Shown here: piece after piece, positions 32,903 through 42,700 of the stretch
Numbering within the stretch: position 1 is the first letter of the stretch
Layout: every line of letters starts with the position of its first letter
Assembly (NCBI GenBank): GCA_002162075.1
Contig: CP021423.1
Coordinates: forward strand, 1,922,001 to 1,986,000
Direction: 5' to 3'
DNA: 64,000 nucleotides
Origin: Armatimonadetes bacterium Uphvl-Ar1
Lineage (GTDB): Bacteria; Armatimonadota; Fimbriimonadia; Fimbriimonadales; Fimbriimonadaceae
The notes under the pieces: generated by a model
What the model was told of the DNA's origin: nothing
The model's input: the letters and a program-made list of their open reading frames with translations, nothing else
The model's database searches: none
Made by a program: the position numbers and the translations under genes

Positions 32903-33687
32903 TTCATGAGGAATATCAGTTCACAGTTTATGGCTCCTGCAGTAGCATTTAGCCATTCTCCGACATGAGTTGCAGATCGACTTGATGCCGGATAGCAAAG
33001 CATCATCTCCAACATTCTCAAGTTCGCGCAAGCAGACCACGCGGCTGCTTTGTACATTAATGAAGAACATGAGTCTCCCCAGGTGCAATCCCCGCAAACG
33101 TCACTTGCTCGACCTGGTGTATCGTCTCCACAAGTATCCTTCATTCTCTTCCTGATCGCCTTACACAAAAGGCTCCTCAACAAGTTGATCGCATGAAGGA
33201 GTAACCAAACTACCACGGCTAGAGTTGCTCCAATTAGGATTGCAATCAACCAAGCCGGTAAAGTTATTCCAATACCAATTCCAAGAGCAAGTCCAGCTAC
33301 TACGGCCATGAACCCACTCGGATCAGCTTTCATCGCCGGATTCCCATTCACATACCCATATGCAGGTTCCATGGGCCATATTGGATCAACACTCCCCCAA
33401 CTGCCACTCACACTCGAATACCAACGCGCTCTCACATAACTCGTCAAATGACTCCAACCAGTAGCAAAATAGCCAAGCGCGCCAATAAACGTAAAGGGAG
33501 TCACACTCGTCCCAACATGCGTCACCTGACCATAAGGAGTATAGCTATAGGTATCTGTCACATTCGAGGAATCCAACAAGTAACGAGTATTACCCATCTC
33601 ATCATGAACATAAGTACGCTCAACACCACCACGATCCTCATGAACCAACATCCCACCAAAATTCGTATACAAAACAGAAGCTGACAT
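32836..33687 (-). CDS. Orphan Rhs tip, module 2: core plus a different C-terminus
   Basis: 283 residues; the core is of the module 1/2 subtype (THVGTSVTPFTF, PIWPMEPAYGYVNGNPAM) and ends KADPSG. The variable part has two hydrophobic segments (VAGLALGIGIGITLPAWLIAI, GATLAVVVWLLLHAINLL), then a soluble Cys-rich domain (DTCGDD, VCGDCTWGDSC, KCAGMDGRWPNRW) with no family match. It differs from the other four C-termini. Confidence 0.7.
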   Translation of the reverse strand: MSASVLYTNFGGMLVHEDRGGVERTYVHDEMGNTRYLLDSSNVTDTYSYTPYGQVTHVGTSVTPFTFIGALGYFATGWSHLTSYVRARWYSSVSGSWGSVDPIWPMEPAYGYVNGNPAMKADPSGFMAVVAGLALGIGIGITLPAWLIAILIGATLAVVVWLLLHAINLLRSLLCKAIRKRMKDTCGDDTPGRASDVCGDCTWGDSCSSLMYKAAAWSACANLRMLEMMLCYPASSRSATHVGEWLNATAGAINCELIFLMKCAGMDGRWPNRWTPPWKSFLR

Positions 33688-33860
33688 CACTTCTCCTCCT
33701 TCAAATAGTCCGAACCATCATAAATCACTGTCGTCACCGCCCCGCTTGGAGTCAAGGTCAACCTCCTCAACCCATCCGCACCATAAGTATACGTCGTTCT
33801 CGTCATATCTGGATGAACAATTGCCGTCATTTTATTGTCCTGGTCATAAACGAATGTGCT
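33687..33860 (-). pseudogene. Remnant of the main Rhs 3' end between modules 1 and 2
   Basis: About 57 residues (VYDQDNKMTAIVHPDMTRTT ... VIYDGSDYLKEEK) are identical to the end of the main Rhs protein at 35348-35520. They appear without the rest of the gene, joined to the end of the module 1 immunity region. This is what unequal recombination between two rhs copies would leave, and it explains how module 2 came to sit beside module 1. Confidence 0.75.
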
Positions 33861-34503
33861 CTCCACTATGGCCAGTACAGTTCTCGAACGTGCATCCCAT
33901 GAAGTGACTAGATTCCAAGTTGGATTCATCGAATCTGCAACTAACAAAATTACAACCCCTCAATTCTGTGTCACAATAGTGAACTCTTCCAAAATCGCAG
34001 TTAACATAGTTACAATTCGAAGATTGAAGTGAAAGCACGGCAATATACGCAGACTTTACAAAGCACAATTTAAACATTAGAAATAGAAACAGCGCAACTA
34101 TCGCTGAGGACACAATCAAAAAACCATAGTCAGTTATTAGTTTTTCTGAACTATTGAATGCTAGTATTTCTCGATTTAGGAAAGTGCCAGAAAGGAGTGC
34201 GACAGCCACAACTAGAGTAGAATAATATAGCAAGTAGCGCTTCGGCCTTGAATGAGTGTAGACGTAATAGAATATGCCAAATATTATGGTGCCAACAATT
34301 GACAAGCCAAGAATTTCATAGCTCACAGGTCTTGCGGCTATGATCGCAAATACCGATACCCCAGTAAGACCGAATGATCCCGCAAGTGCTTTCAACTTAG
34401 TAAAGCAGTAGTCTTCCGCAATAATCAAGTCGCTAATTCTAGAACCCACATGTCGGACTCTTCGGATTACCCCTTGCGCGTTATCTATTTGGGCATCGAC
34501 CAC
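33844..34503 (-). CDS. Candidate immunity protein of Rhs module 1 (multi-TM plus pentapeptide repeats)
   Basis: 219 residues from GTG 34503, which has GGAGG six bases upstream and overlaps the toxin stop by 19 bp. Four membrane segments (about residues 40-150: GLTGVSVFAIIAARPV, ILGLSIVGTIIFGIFYYVY, LLYYSTLVVAVALLSGTF, YGFLIVSSAIVALFLFLMF). A C-terminal domain has pentapeptide-like repeats (CNYVNCDFGRVHYCDTELRG, CNFVSCRFDESNLESSHFMG). The 3' end runs into the Rhs remnant. Confidence 0.6.
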   Translation of the reverse strand: MVDAQIDNAQGVIRRVRHVGSRISDLIIAEDYCFTKLKALAGSFGLTGVSVFAIIAARPVSYEILGLSIVGTIIFGIFYYVYTHSRPKRYLLYYSTLVVAVALLSGTFLNREILAFNSSEKLITDYGFLIVSSAIVALFLFLMFKLCFVKSAYIAVLSLQSSNCNYVNCDFGRVHYCDTELRGCNFVSCRFDESNLESSHFMGCTFENCTGHSGEHIRL

Positions 34504-35348
34504 ACTATTCCTCCAGAAGGATCCATAGTTGAACAAGAAATTCCCCAAATACTATCCACCAAACCAAAGAGAAGACCAAGGAAAAAGGTCACTAAAGAAT
34601 TACCTAGATCTAATCCATCATTCCCAGTTCGGACTTTGCCCAATGCGCACCCGAATGCACCGAAGACCGCACTACTCAAAAGATCACAAGGCGATATGCC
34701 GCATTTCTCACATTTTGAACGACCAGCGTTCAAATAACACTTGCAAATATCCGACAAAACATTGGTAAGTGCACCGACTAATGCGCCAACTACACAACCT
34801 AAAAGTGCCCCAACAGGTGCAATTAGCGTAAGCACAAAAGCTTTGATACAACTGCCGAGTGAAGAACAAGCGATGTCAGCAGGAGTAGCATTTCCTCCAA
34901 ATACATTACTTAAAAGTAGCGTACCTGCCGAGATAACTCCTGCACCAATACAGGCCGCGATTGCAGGATGTAGTCCGAATTTATCTGTCCACATCGTCGG
35001 ATTTCCATCCACGTACTGGTACGCCTTCTGCCAAGGCCATATCGGATCAACACTCCCCCAACTGCCACTCACACTCGAATACCAACGCGCTCTCACATAA
35101 CTCGTCAAATGACTCCAACCAGTAGCAAAATAGCCAAGCGCGCCAATAAACGTAAAGGGAGTCACACTCGTCCCAACATGCGTCACCTGACCATAAGGAG
35201 TATAGCTATAGGTATCTGTCACATTCGAGGAATCCAACAAGTAACGAGTATTACCCATCTCATCATGAACATAAGTACGCTCAACACCACCACGATCCTC
35301 ATGAACCAACATCCCACCAAAATTCGTATACAAAACAGAAGCTGACAT
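34485..35348 (-). CDS. Orphan Rhs tip, module 1: core plus glycine-zipper/Cys-rich C-terminus
   Basis: 287 residues; the ATG shares one base with the TGA of the main Rhs gene and has AAGGAGGAG five bases upstream. The core ends WTDKFG (DxxG in place of DPSG). The variable part follows the common plan: ACSSLGSCIKAFVLTLIAPV, LLGCVVGALVGALTNVL, ICKCYLNAGRSKCEKC, SPCDLLSSAVFGAFGCALGK, ending SCSTMDPSGGIVWSMPK. As the first module it is probably the native tip of the main Rhs protein, now separated by a stop. Confidence 0.75.
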   Translation of the reverse strand: MSASVLYTNFGGMLVHEDRGGVERTYVHDEMGNTRYLLDSSNVTDTYSYTPYGQVTHVGTSVTPFTFIGALGYFATGWSHLTSYVRARWYSSVSGSWGSVDPIWPWQKAYQYVDGNPTMWTDKFGLHPAIAACIGAGVISAGTLLLSNVFGGNATPADIACSSLGSCIKAFVLTLIAPVGALLGCVVGALVGALTNVLSDICKCYLNAGRSKCEKCGISPCDLLSSAVFGAFGCALGKVRTGNDGLDLGNSLVTFFLGLLFGLVDSIWGISCSTMDPSGGIVWSMPK

Positions 35349-35365
35349 CACTTCTCCTCCTTCAA
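35346..35365 (-). promoter_or_regulatory. Stop/restart signal at the head of each Rhs module
   Basis: TTGAAGGAGGAGAAGTGATG (minus strand): the end of one frame (LKEEK, TGA), an ideal Shine-Dalgarno AAGGAGGAG, a 5-base spacer and ATG overlapping the stop by one base. The same 20 bases precede all five modules (ATGs at 35348, 33687, 32285, 30976, 29557). This sets the start of each tip and would couple its translation to the preceding gene. Confidence 0.75.
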
Positions 35366-38300
35366 ATAGTCCGAACCATCATAAATCACTGTCGTCACCG
35401 CCCCGCTTGGAGTCAAGGTCAACCTCCTCAACCCATCCGCACCATAAGTATACGTCGTTCTCGTCATATCTGGATGAACAATTGCCGTCATTTTATTGTC
35501 CTGGTCATAAACGAACTGAGTGACAACACCGCCCCGGTTCTCCGTCGTCATATTCCCTTTGTCGTCAAAGCTCAATGTCACTGCCTTTGGACCATCCTGC
35601 ATTGCAGCGATCTGACCAGCCAAGTTGTAGGTCATAGTGACTGGCAATCCTCCTTCCTGTTTCATGGTCATATTGCCCACTGAATCATATGTGTAAGTTC
35701 CTGCAATCCCTCCTTTGATCTGCCGACCAGTCAACCGGTCAACATTGTCATAAACCAACGTGGTTCGGATAGAAGATTTATCTTCATGTCCTTGTTCATC
35801 GATCAAAATCTTGCGCCCAGCCGAATCATAGGTGTAAGTAGAAGCAAGAACGCGCGTCGCGGACTTTGCACGGTGGGCGTTGTTGAGCAATCCTGTGGCA
35901 CCAAAAACTTGAGTGACCACTAAATTCGACTGGCTATCCGTAAACTTGGTTTGCTGACCGACTGCATCGTAGACAATCGTCATGACACGGCCATTCGGGT
36001 TAATCATAGTCACCGGCCGATTGATCGCGTCATAGGATGTCGTAAACCGGCCCCCACCAGGCTCCTGAAGGACATTACGGTTACCAACGGCGTCATAAGA
36101 CATCGTCAAGGTACGATTACCCGGCAGTTGTTGCTTTGTCAGTCTTCCATTTGCGTCATAAGTATTTGTCGTTTGACCGATGCGATCTTGAACGGAAGTC
36201 ATTCGACCAACCACATCATAGGTAAATGTATTCAGATTTCCGTTTTGATACACTTCGCCAGTCATTCGCCCCGCTGCATCATAAACCATCGTCTTGACCT
36301 GACCTAACGGGTCTTGAAGACCAATTTGGCGCCCTGCAGAATCATAGATCGAGGTATTGATTTTCCCAATTTCGTTTTGGATACTTTTTGCCTACCAGCA
36401 TTATCGTAAGTCCAAGAAATGACACCTCCATTTGCATTTTTCTGACTAATCTTCTGACCCGCCAGGTCATAGGAATACGTTGTTCGGTTCCCAATGGGAT
36501 CAACTGAAGCTTCAACTCGGTTTGAACTGGATGAATAAACCGTTGTCGAAACTCGTCCAAGGGGATCCTGCGCTGTAACCTGAGCGCCAACTCCGTTAAA
36601 GGTGAAGGTGCTGACATTTCCGAGCGCATTGCTCACGCTGACAACGCGGCCCGCCGCATCATAAACTGTGGTCTCCCGGTGACCCAGCGGATTCACTGAA
36701 GCCGTTTGACGATTAAGCGCATCGTAAACATAAGTGGAAACATTGCCAACTGCATTGACCGTGCTGACCACATTGTCAACTGCATCATAGGAGCTGGTGC
36801 TCACAAATCCAAGCGCATTCCGTACCCCAATTTGCCTTCCCAGGTTGTCATAGAGATACGTTGTTCGGTTTCCAAGCGGATCAACCGTTGCCTCGCGAAG
36901 CCCACTCACCGCATAAACCATCGTCGAGCGATTACCAAGGGGATCAACGACGGCGATTGTCCGCCCAATTGCGTCTGACACATATGTCGTTACATTGCCA
37001 AGCGGATCCATCATGGATGTGCGCTCTCCGAATCGCCCGTATGTATAAGATGTCCTATTCCCAAGCGGATCGACTGTTGCCTCAAGCAAACACGTGTTGT
37101 ATACATACCGAGTTTGCTCACCTGCACCATTGGTCATTGAGATAATGTGATCAGCATTGTCATACCCGTAAGAAGTCACTCGTCCAAGAGGATCCATCTT
37201 TGTAAGGACGCGAGACAATGAATCGTAAGTGAAGGTCTGAACTCCTCCATCAGACCCCATGACAGTCTGCAATCGCCCGGTTCCATCGTAAGAGTTAGTT
37301 GTCACTAAACCACGAGCATCTCTTACGGTCAGTACTTGACCAGATGCATTGTAGCTCAAAGTTGTAAAGTTACCCAGTGGATCCTTAATTGAAGTCATGT
37401 TTCTACTGGCATCGAACCCTCTGACTGTAACGTTACTTAACGCATTTGTAATTGTGGTCAAGTTCCCTGAGGAATCATATTGATAACTCGTCACCCTTCC
37501 CAGTGCATCAGACGACGCTACCAACCTATTTGCAGAGTCATAACTCATGCTCTGCTTGAACCCAATTTGAGTTTGCTCTTTAGTTAGGAGTCCGAGGGTG
37601 TTAAATGTATAAGTCGAAACGACACCAATTGGAGTAGCTTTCGCAGACAGTGACCCTTGTGCACCGCCATACGTAAAAGTTGTCCTTGCACCAAATGGAT
37701 CAACTTCAACAGTGGTTGCAGGTTGAGAGTAAATCCAAGTCCAAGTAGCCGAACCGGCAATCATGGTGGTTACTCGGGCACTTGAGTCGTATGAGTATGT
37801 TGTCCGATAGCCTCTAGGGTCTTCAATACCGCTAACGAGCGAAATATTATTGATCGTTGTATAAAAATACTGAGTAGTACACCCTTCCGGAGTCTCGAAT
37901 TCGGATAAATTTCTGTTCGCATCATAAGAGAATGACCACGTTCTTCCACCCCAATCTTGCACGTTTGATAGCAGAGACGTTGGCGAACTCGGAGAGTAAC
38001 TAAATGTAACCTTGTCCCCTCCAGAAACCTCTATTGACTTTAAAAGTCCGGTCTCACCGGGTGTAGAGCTGTAGGAGTATGTGTGAATATTTCCATTCAA
38101 ATCTTCAACTTTGACTGGTTGAAATTTACCAGATGCAGAAACGATTTCAGCAAAAGTAGCCTTAGTACCATCCAAATATGTTTCTACATATTGTCCTGTT
38201 GAGGAATCGAAGCTGATTGTATTGATAAAGCCAGAGCGACTGACACCGCCATAGACGGTCACGGTTCCTGAGCTTGAAATTTGACTAAGTCCAAAAATCA

Positions 38301-38571
38301 GAAGGTCGCCGCGATAGTAATTTATTCCAAGCAACTCCGACTCCTTTATAAATGGAGCAACCGACATATTTCGACCACGACCGAGGGGCTCATTTGAGTT
38401 CACCCTAGATGAGTAGAAGAATCCAATTTCAAGTGCCATACCTTTTGATGGCAGATAAATCTCGGGATCTATCTCTAGGCTACCATTGATGGGGTTCGGC
38501 GTCGGGCGGTACGGAGCGCGACTATGGGTATTCGGCTCAGAAATTCCAAAGTTAAATCTCTTTTCTGACAT
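35348..38571 (-). CDS. Rhs (YD-repeat) protein, frameshifted at an A-run; core without tip
   Basis: Two frames (36304-38571, and 35348 onwards) join if one base is added to the T5 run at 36385-36389 (A5 on the coding strand). This restores GRQKSIQNEIGKINTSIYDS and gives a ~1074-residue protein. It has a DUF6531-like start (PINGSLEIDPEIYLPSKG), then dozens of YDxxG-type repeats (SYDSANRLVASSDALGRVTSY) that form the toxin-enclosing shell. No signal peptide, PAAR or VgrG-like part is seen. It stops at DYLKEEK-TGATG, where module 1 starts. Confidence 0.85.
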
Positions 38572-38583
38572 ATCGTTTCTCAG

Positions 38584-39252
38584 TTAGTACTCCACCCGCA
38601 TCGCACACGCTGTTTTGTTATGGTGAACGATTCCATCAGCAATAAACATGTGGTGAGGCTTTACCTCTATCGCCACCACTGGCCTTGTCCCAATATCCTC
38701 AATAGAGATGATTTCGATCAATGATCCATCGGTTGACAACACCGAGTCACCACATTTTAGACTCATTACAGGCACCTCAACGACACCTGCACCTATGAAG
38801 ACGTGTCCCTTGGAGCAGATTATTACGTGTTCTGCAAATGACACCCTAAGGCACTCAGACTCAATGTGCGCTAGATTGACGACAGTCTGATTAGCGATGT
38901 CTCCAGTGCAGTCTATGCCGAGAATAATGTCACCCTTCGCGATGTTTTTCAATTTGCTGGCAGTGCCATCCTCATTTAAAACTTCGACGTTGCCATCCAA
39001 GCAATTCACTGGATTAGCTGGCGTAAAGTTACTGGCATCACAAGGAGAAGATGGGTTCGGAAGATTGCCGCTGGCACCTCCGACGCAGTATCCATAAACC
39101 GCATTCCCTTGACCACCAGATCCGGAAAACCCGGTTCCTCCTGCTCCTGAGCCACCAACACCTCCATTCTGGCCTGACTGACCCGGTGCACCACCACTTG
39201 TTTGAGATGCGATTGCACCTCCGAAGCCAGAAAATACTGGTGGCAAGCTCAA
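38584..39252 (-). CDS. Gly-rich protein with C-terminal Hint (intein-like) domain
   Basis: 222 residues. Residues 1-60 are Gly/Ser/Gln-rich and disordered. From residue 84 a Hint domain runs to near the end: first Cys in NCLDGNVEVL, block B-like ICSKGHVFIG (His150), LKCGDSVLSTDGS, and the end VKPHHMFIADGIVHHNK (His210-His211-Asn212). Lys, not Ser/Thr/Cys, follows the terminal Asn, so protein splicing is unlikely; self-cleavage as in bacterial intein-like domains is the expected chemistry. Ten residues (KTACAMRVEY) would be released. It is 12 bp upstream of rhs. Confidence 0.75.
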   Translation of the reverse strand: MSLPPVFSGFGGAIASQTSGGAPGQSGQNGGVGGSGAGGTGFSGSGGQGNAVYGYCVGGASGNLPNPSSPCDASNFTPANPVNCLDGNVEVLNEDGTASKLKNIAKGDIILGIDCTGDIANQTVVNLAHIESECLRVSFAEHVIICSKGHVFIGAGVVEVPVMSLKCGDSVLSTDGSLIEIISIEDIGTRPVVAIEVKPHHMFIADGIVHHNKTACAMRVEY

Positions 39253-39274
39253 TTTAATTCTCCTAGCGTTGCTT

Positions 39275-39667
39275 TCATGATCTCACAAGTTCATCCTTTT
39301 CATCTTTCCTCTTGCATTCAATTCTCTCGATGGCTCTTACTACGAATTCAGGGATCGCCTCCTTACCTTCAGTCGTTCTCCCCAAAATAGCCTTAACTAC
39401 AGGAACCGAGACACGAGCAGCAGCCTCCAATTCCCTACCGCTCAAAAGTGTCCCAATGATTTCACAGGAAGCCATTGTTGTCGGGCATCCATTACACTTG
39501 TAACCAATATCTTCAATCACTCCATTCGGCGCATAGATTTCGAACGTGGCATAGTCACCTGCGCCTTCATCCCCAACATGGCCAATATGAGTCGCCACAT
39601 CAAGACGTTTGCGAAACTGAGCGTCTCGCAAAAGCTGGAGGGCTATTTCAGTAAAACCGTCCGTCAT
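39275..39667 (-). CDS. NifU/IscU-like scaffold-fold protein with missing ligands
   Basis: 130 residues that follow the IscU/NifU N-terminal fold: GHVGDEGAGDYATFEIYAPN, VIEDIGYKCNGCPTTMASCE, GTLLSGRELEAAA, VPVVKAILGRTTEGKEAIPEFVVRAI. In true scaffolds the first motif is GxxxCGD; here it is GAGD (Ala36). The middle Cys is present (Cys61, with Cys58 and Cys68 nearby), and the third ligand after VPVVK is absent. It therefore probably does not build Fe-S clusters in the standard way. Lies between the Hint and glycosyltransferase genes in the toxin cargo. Confidence 0.7.
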   Translation of the reverse strand: MTDGFTEIALQLLRDAQFRKRLDVATHIGHVGDEGAGDYATFEIYAPNGVIEDIGYKCNGCPTTMASCEIIGTLLSGRELEAAARVSVPVVKAILGRTTEGKEAIPEFVVRAIERIECKRKDEKDELVRS

Positions 39668-39703
39668 AACTTAAAAGAGCATTTCTGCTCCCTCGTACAA
39701 TTA

Positions 39704-42700
39704 CTATAAACCAGAAATTCTCTCACTGTGTTCCACTTTTTCAAGAATTTCTAAATTTTGCTTAGCCCCAACGTGATTTTCATCAATTCTTAATGTTTCT
39801 TGCCAGAGGCTCAAAGCTTCAGCTTCATATCCTGCGTTGGCATAAGCAACCCCTGCAAGAAAGAACGAATGGGCATTCCCTGACGACTGGAGAGCAGAGA
39901 GAATCGGCGTTGCTTCCTGCAACCGTCCCTCTTCAAGGAGATACCGGGCCCATGCAAGCCCAACTCCTTCATCATGCGGATACATGCGCTGATACTGGGC
40001 AAACTTCTGAGATGGATCAACCCCCTGCACAAGCGCCAGGTGAGTCACCATCTCTCCCCACTTTTCACGTTCGTGTGAGTGCATGAGGAGGCTCATGAGT
40101 GCCTCTTCGCAAAGTGCATAACTCCGGCGCCTAAGACCTGACTCAAATACGGCAACTCCAACCGAAACAGAGCCAGGAGCCAGTCCTGATGCTTTCCTAA
40201 GGTAGTGCTCCTCGCCCACGTGATCTCCCATCTCTGCGCAGCAGATACTCAGGTTGAGAAACTTCTTGTACCCCTGTATGGAAGTATCAAAAGAAGCGAA
40301 GTGGTTTGGTGTTTCTTCAGGAATAGACTCCAGGTCTATTCTGGCCTCGCCAAACTTTCTCAGTTCCATCAAGATCACTCCGCGAATAAACTTGAGCTCG
40401 GGATCATCTGGGAATTGAAGGAGGCCATCTGTAACAACCTTCAAAGCAACGTTGTTGTCTCTCAATGCCCGAAATGAATTTGTCAGAAGGGCATAAACCT
40501 TTCGGACATGTGACTCTTCCACTTTAGAAACAGAGAGACATTCATTGAACCAATCTATGGCCTTTTCATGGTCATCGTTGTAGTGCGCCGTCATGCCAAG
40601 GTTAAAGAGCACAAAGGGATGACCAGGTCGGTCCGCTAAGTCAAGTTTAAGAAGCGTATCGTCTCGCTTTCGCTTTTTCGCTTGTCCAGTTTCACTTGTA
40701 TCGTAGCCAGAGTGCAAAACAACTGCTTCAAGACGTTGAATCTCGCCACCAGACTTCCGTAGAGAGCCCAGAATCTGTTCATGAATCCGGCCCTCAAATT
40801 CGAGACCAGGCAGATTGCGAAAGAGCTTAACATGATCTACCCTTGTTCCATTCCCCATTTCATCTTCAACAAACTGAACCGGAATAACAAAACCAACCAC
40901 CCACTCTGGCGCGGTGATTGCTGCATCCAAAATCCTCTCCGCCGACCATGAAGGCAATACATCATCGGCATCCATCCAGAAAATCCACTTCCCCGATGCG
41001 CCCTCAATACTCTTGTTACGGGCCAGAGCAAAACTCTCGGGCCATTCCATTTCCCGAACCGTGACATCAAATTCATTTTGCAAAATAGCAAGGGTTCCAT
41101 CTTTGGAACCCGTATCCACGATGATGCGCTCGGTGAAAATATCCTCTGTGGATCCCAGGCAATCTCTAATCACCCGTTCTTCATCCCGAACAATCATGCA
41201 GAGTGAAATCTGAGCTTCTTTCGCTTTCTCTCGAAGGCTTTGGCGAAGCGCATCTGGGTGGCGAGCGGGATTAAAACGGATCGGGTCACGTCGCTCACCC
41301 GGAAGGTGAGATGCATAGCCGGAGAGCACCTGACCCCGCCGCAAATCTTCAAAGACCTTAGCGTTTGAGTCCATCAGCCGCTTTGGGTTTGCAATTGCCC
41401 GGCGAATGGACTTTGAACCCTTGTGGTAGACGAACGCCGAATGGATCAGATGGAGTTCATATCCAAGCTCTTGAACCCTAAAGCACAGTTCATTGTCCTC
41501 ATACATTCCCGCGCCAAATTCCGGGCTAAAACCACCAATGTGCCGCGCAAGATCGGTTGGCATTGCGATACAAAAACCAACGAGCATTGAGACCGCTTCC
41601 GAGGGCTTTTTAGACCAGCTCAAATCCGTTGCAAATCCATCGATTGCCTTGGCATCTGATACTGGCGCATTGACTTGCTGGTAGTAGGCAACAGCATTGG
41701 AAACCGGGCCAACCATGCCAATTCGGGCATCTTCCATGAGACCATTGATGAGGCTAATGAGACCACTTCGAGGGACAATCGTATCGCTGTTAAGAAAAAC
41801 CGTGACATCTCCTTTTGCTGCGGCTAAACCATCATTGCATGCCGCCGCAAACCCCCCGTTCTTGTCTCTTCGAAGCACATGAGCGATCCCCATTTCTTCT
41901 GCGATCTGAGCTGAGTTATCCGGGCTCAAATCATCAACAACAATAATTTCACTCAGCAAATCAAGTGAGTTTTTGAGGCTCTCTAGACAATCCCGAATAT
42001 CCTCTTCCCCGCCGTAAAGCGGAATAACGATTGAAATACTCGGCCAATTTTTGATTGGATGAGGCGGCTCAGGAACTTCGCGACCAGAGTCAACGCCCGC
42101 CAGAACCTCCGGGACACCGCGTCTCTCAATTTGCCGAAAAGCTATTGGATGGGTGGGATGAAGGTTTTGCGTGCAGGGATCCTTGTCCCAGCCGAGCCAT
42201 TTCTCGTTCCACCAAGCATCCAAGACTTCATGCTTGTGGCTCCAGCCCTTGATTTTCTTTTCAATTCTGGAATCTGGCCCGACGTACGAGAGATGATGAA
42301 GGAGTCCATGCTCTCTCCCCAGCACGATTTCACTTCCGCCATCAAATTCACGAATGTACCGATGCTCACAGTTCTGCACATTGAGAAGCAATACTGGGGC
42401 AAGTTCCTCCGGCGGAACAACAACGTGCTCGGTGGTCTTCCAATAGGTTGCCATCCGCACTCTGACCTTGTCGGCTAAACCGACCTCTGCGATCTTGAGG
42501 AGATTCTCAAGAAGCTCAGCCTCTGGAATTTCATCCGAGTCCGGGATGAGAACATGCGTCATGCCTTTCGACTTGAGATATTCGATGGCAAACTTTCTAT
42601 GAGTCGATTCATCCGCCCAGTCACCAGTCACAACAGTTGCCCCACATTCGTCCGCGATACGGACTGCCTCTTCCCAGTTTTCTGCTTCCCCTGACCAAGG

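Larger units (their letters stand above)
29201..35371 (-). repeat. Five near-identical Rhs-core repeats (~370-400 bp each)
   Basis: Copies at about 29201-29600, 30620-30998, 31929-32308, 33331-33860 (longer 3' side) and 34992-35371 (continuing into main rhs). Copies at 29, 30.6 and 31.9 kb share one sequence version and those at 33.3 and 35.0 kb another, so at least two rounds of duplication are implied. Each copy codes MSASVLYTNFGG to DGNPAM and includes the upstream Shine-Dalgarno. Left and right ends differ among copies, consistent with recombination through the repeats. Confidence 0.9.

Noticed and set aside
29225-35345. Identical plus-strand frames of 78-117 codons in each Rhs core repeat
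   Set aside because: They are reverse-strand shadows of the conserved core and change with it; no start signals.
35346-35365. Programmed ribosomal frameshift joining rhs to tip 1
   Set aside because: There is no slippery heptamer at the junction, and an ideal Shine-Dalgarno plus overlapping ATG explains restart better. Kept only as an alternative in the array finding.
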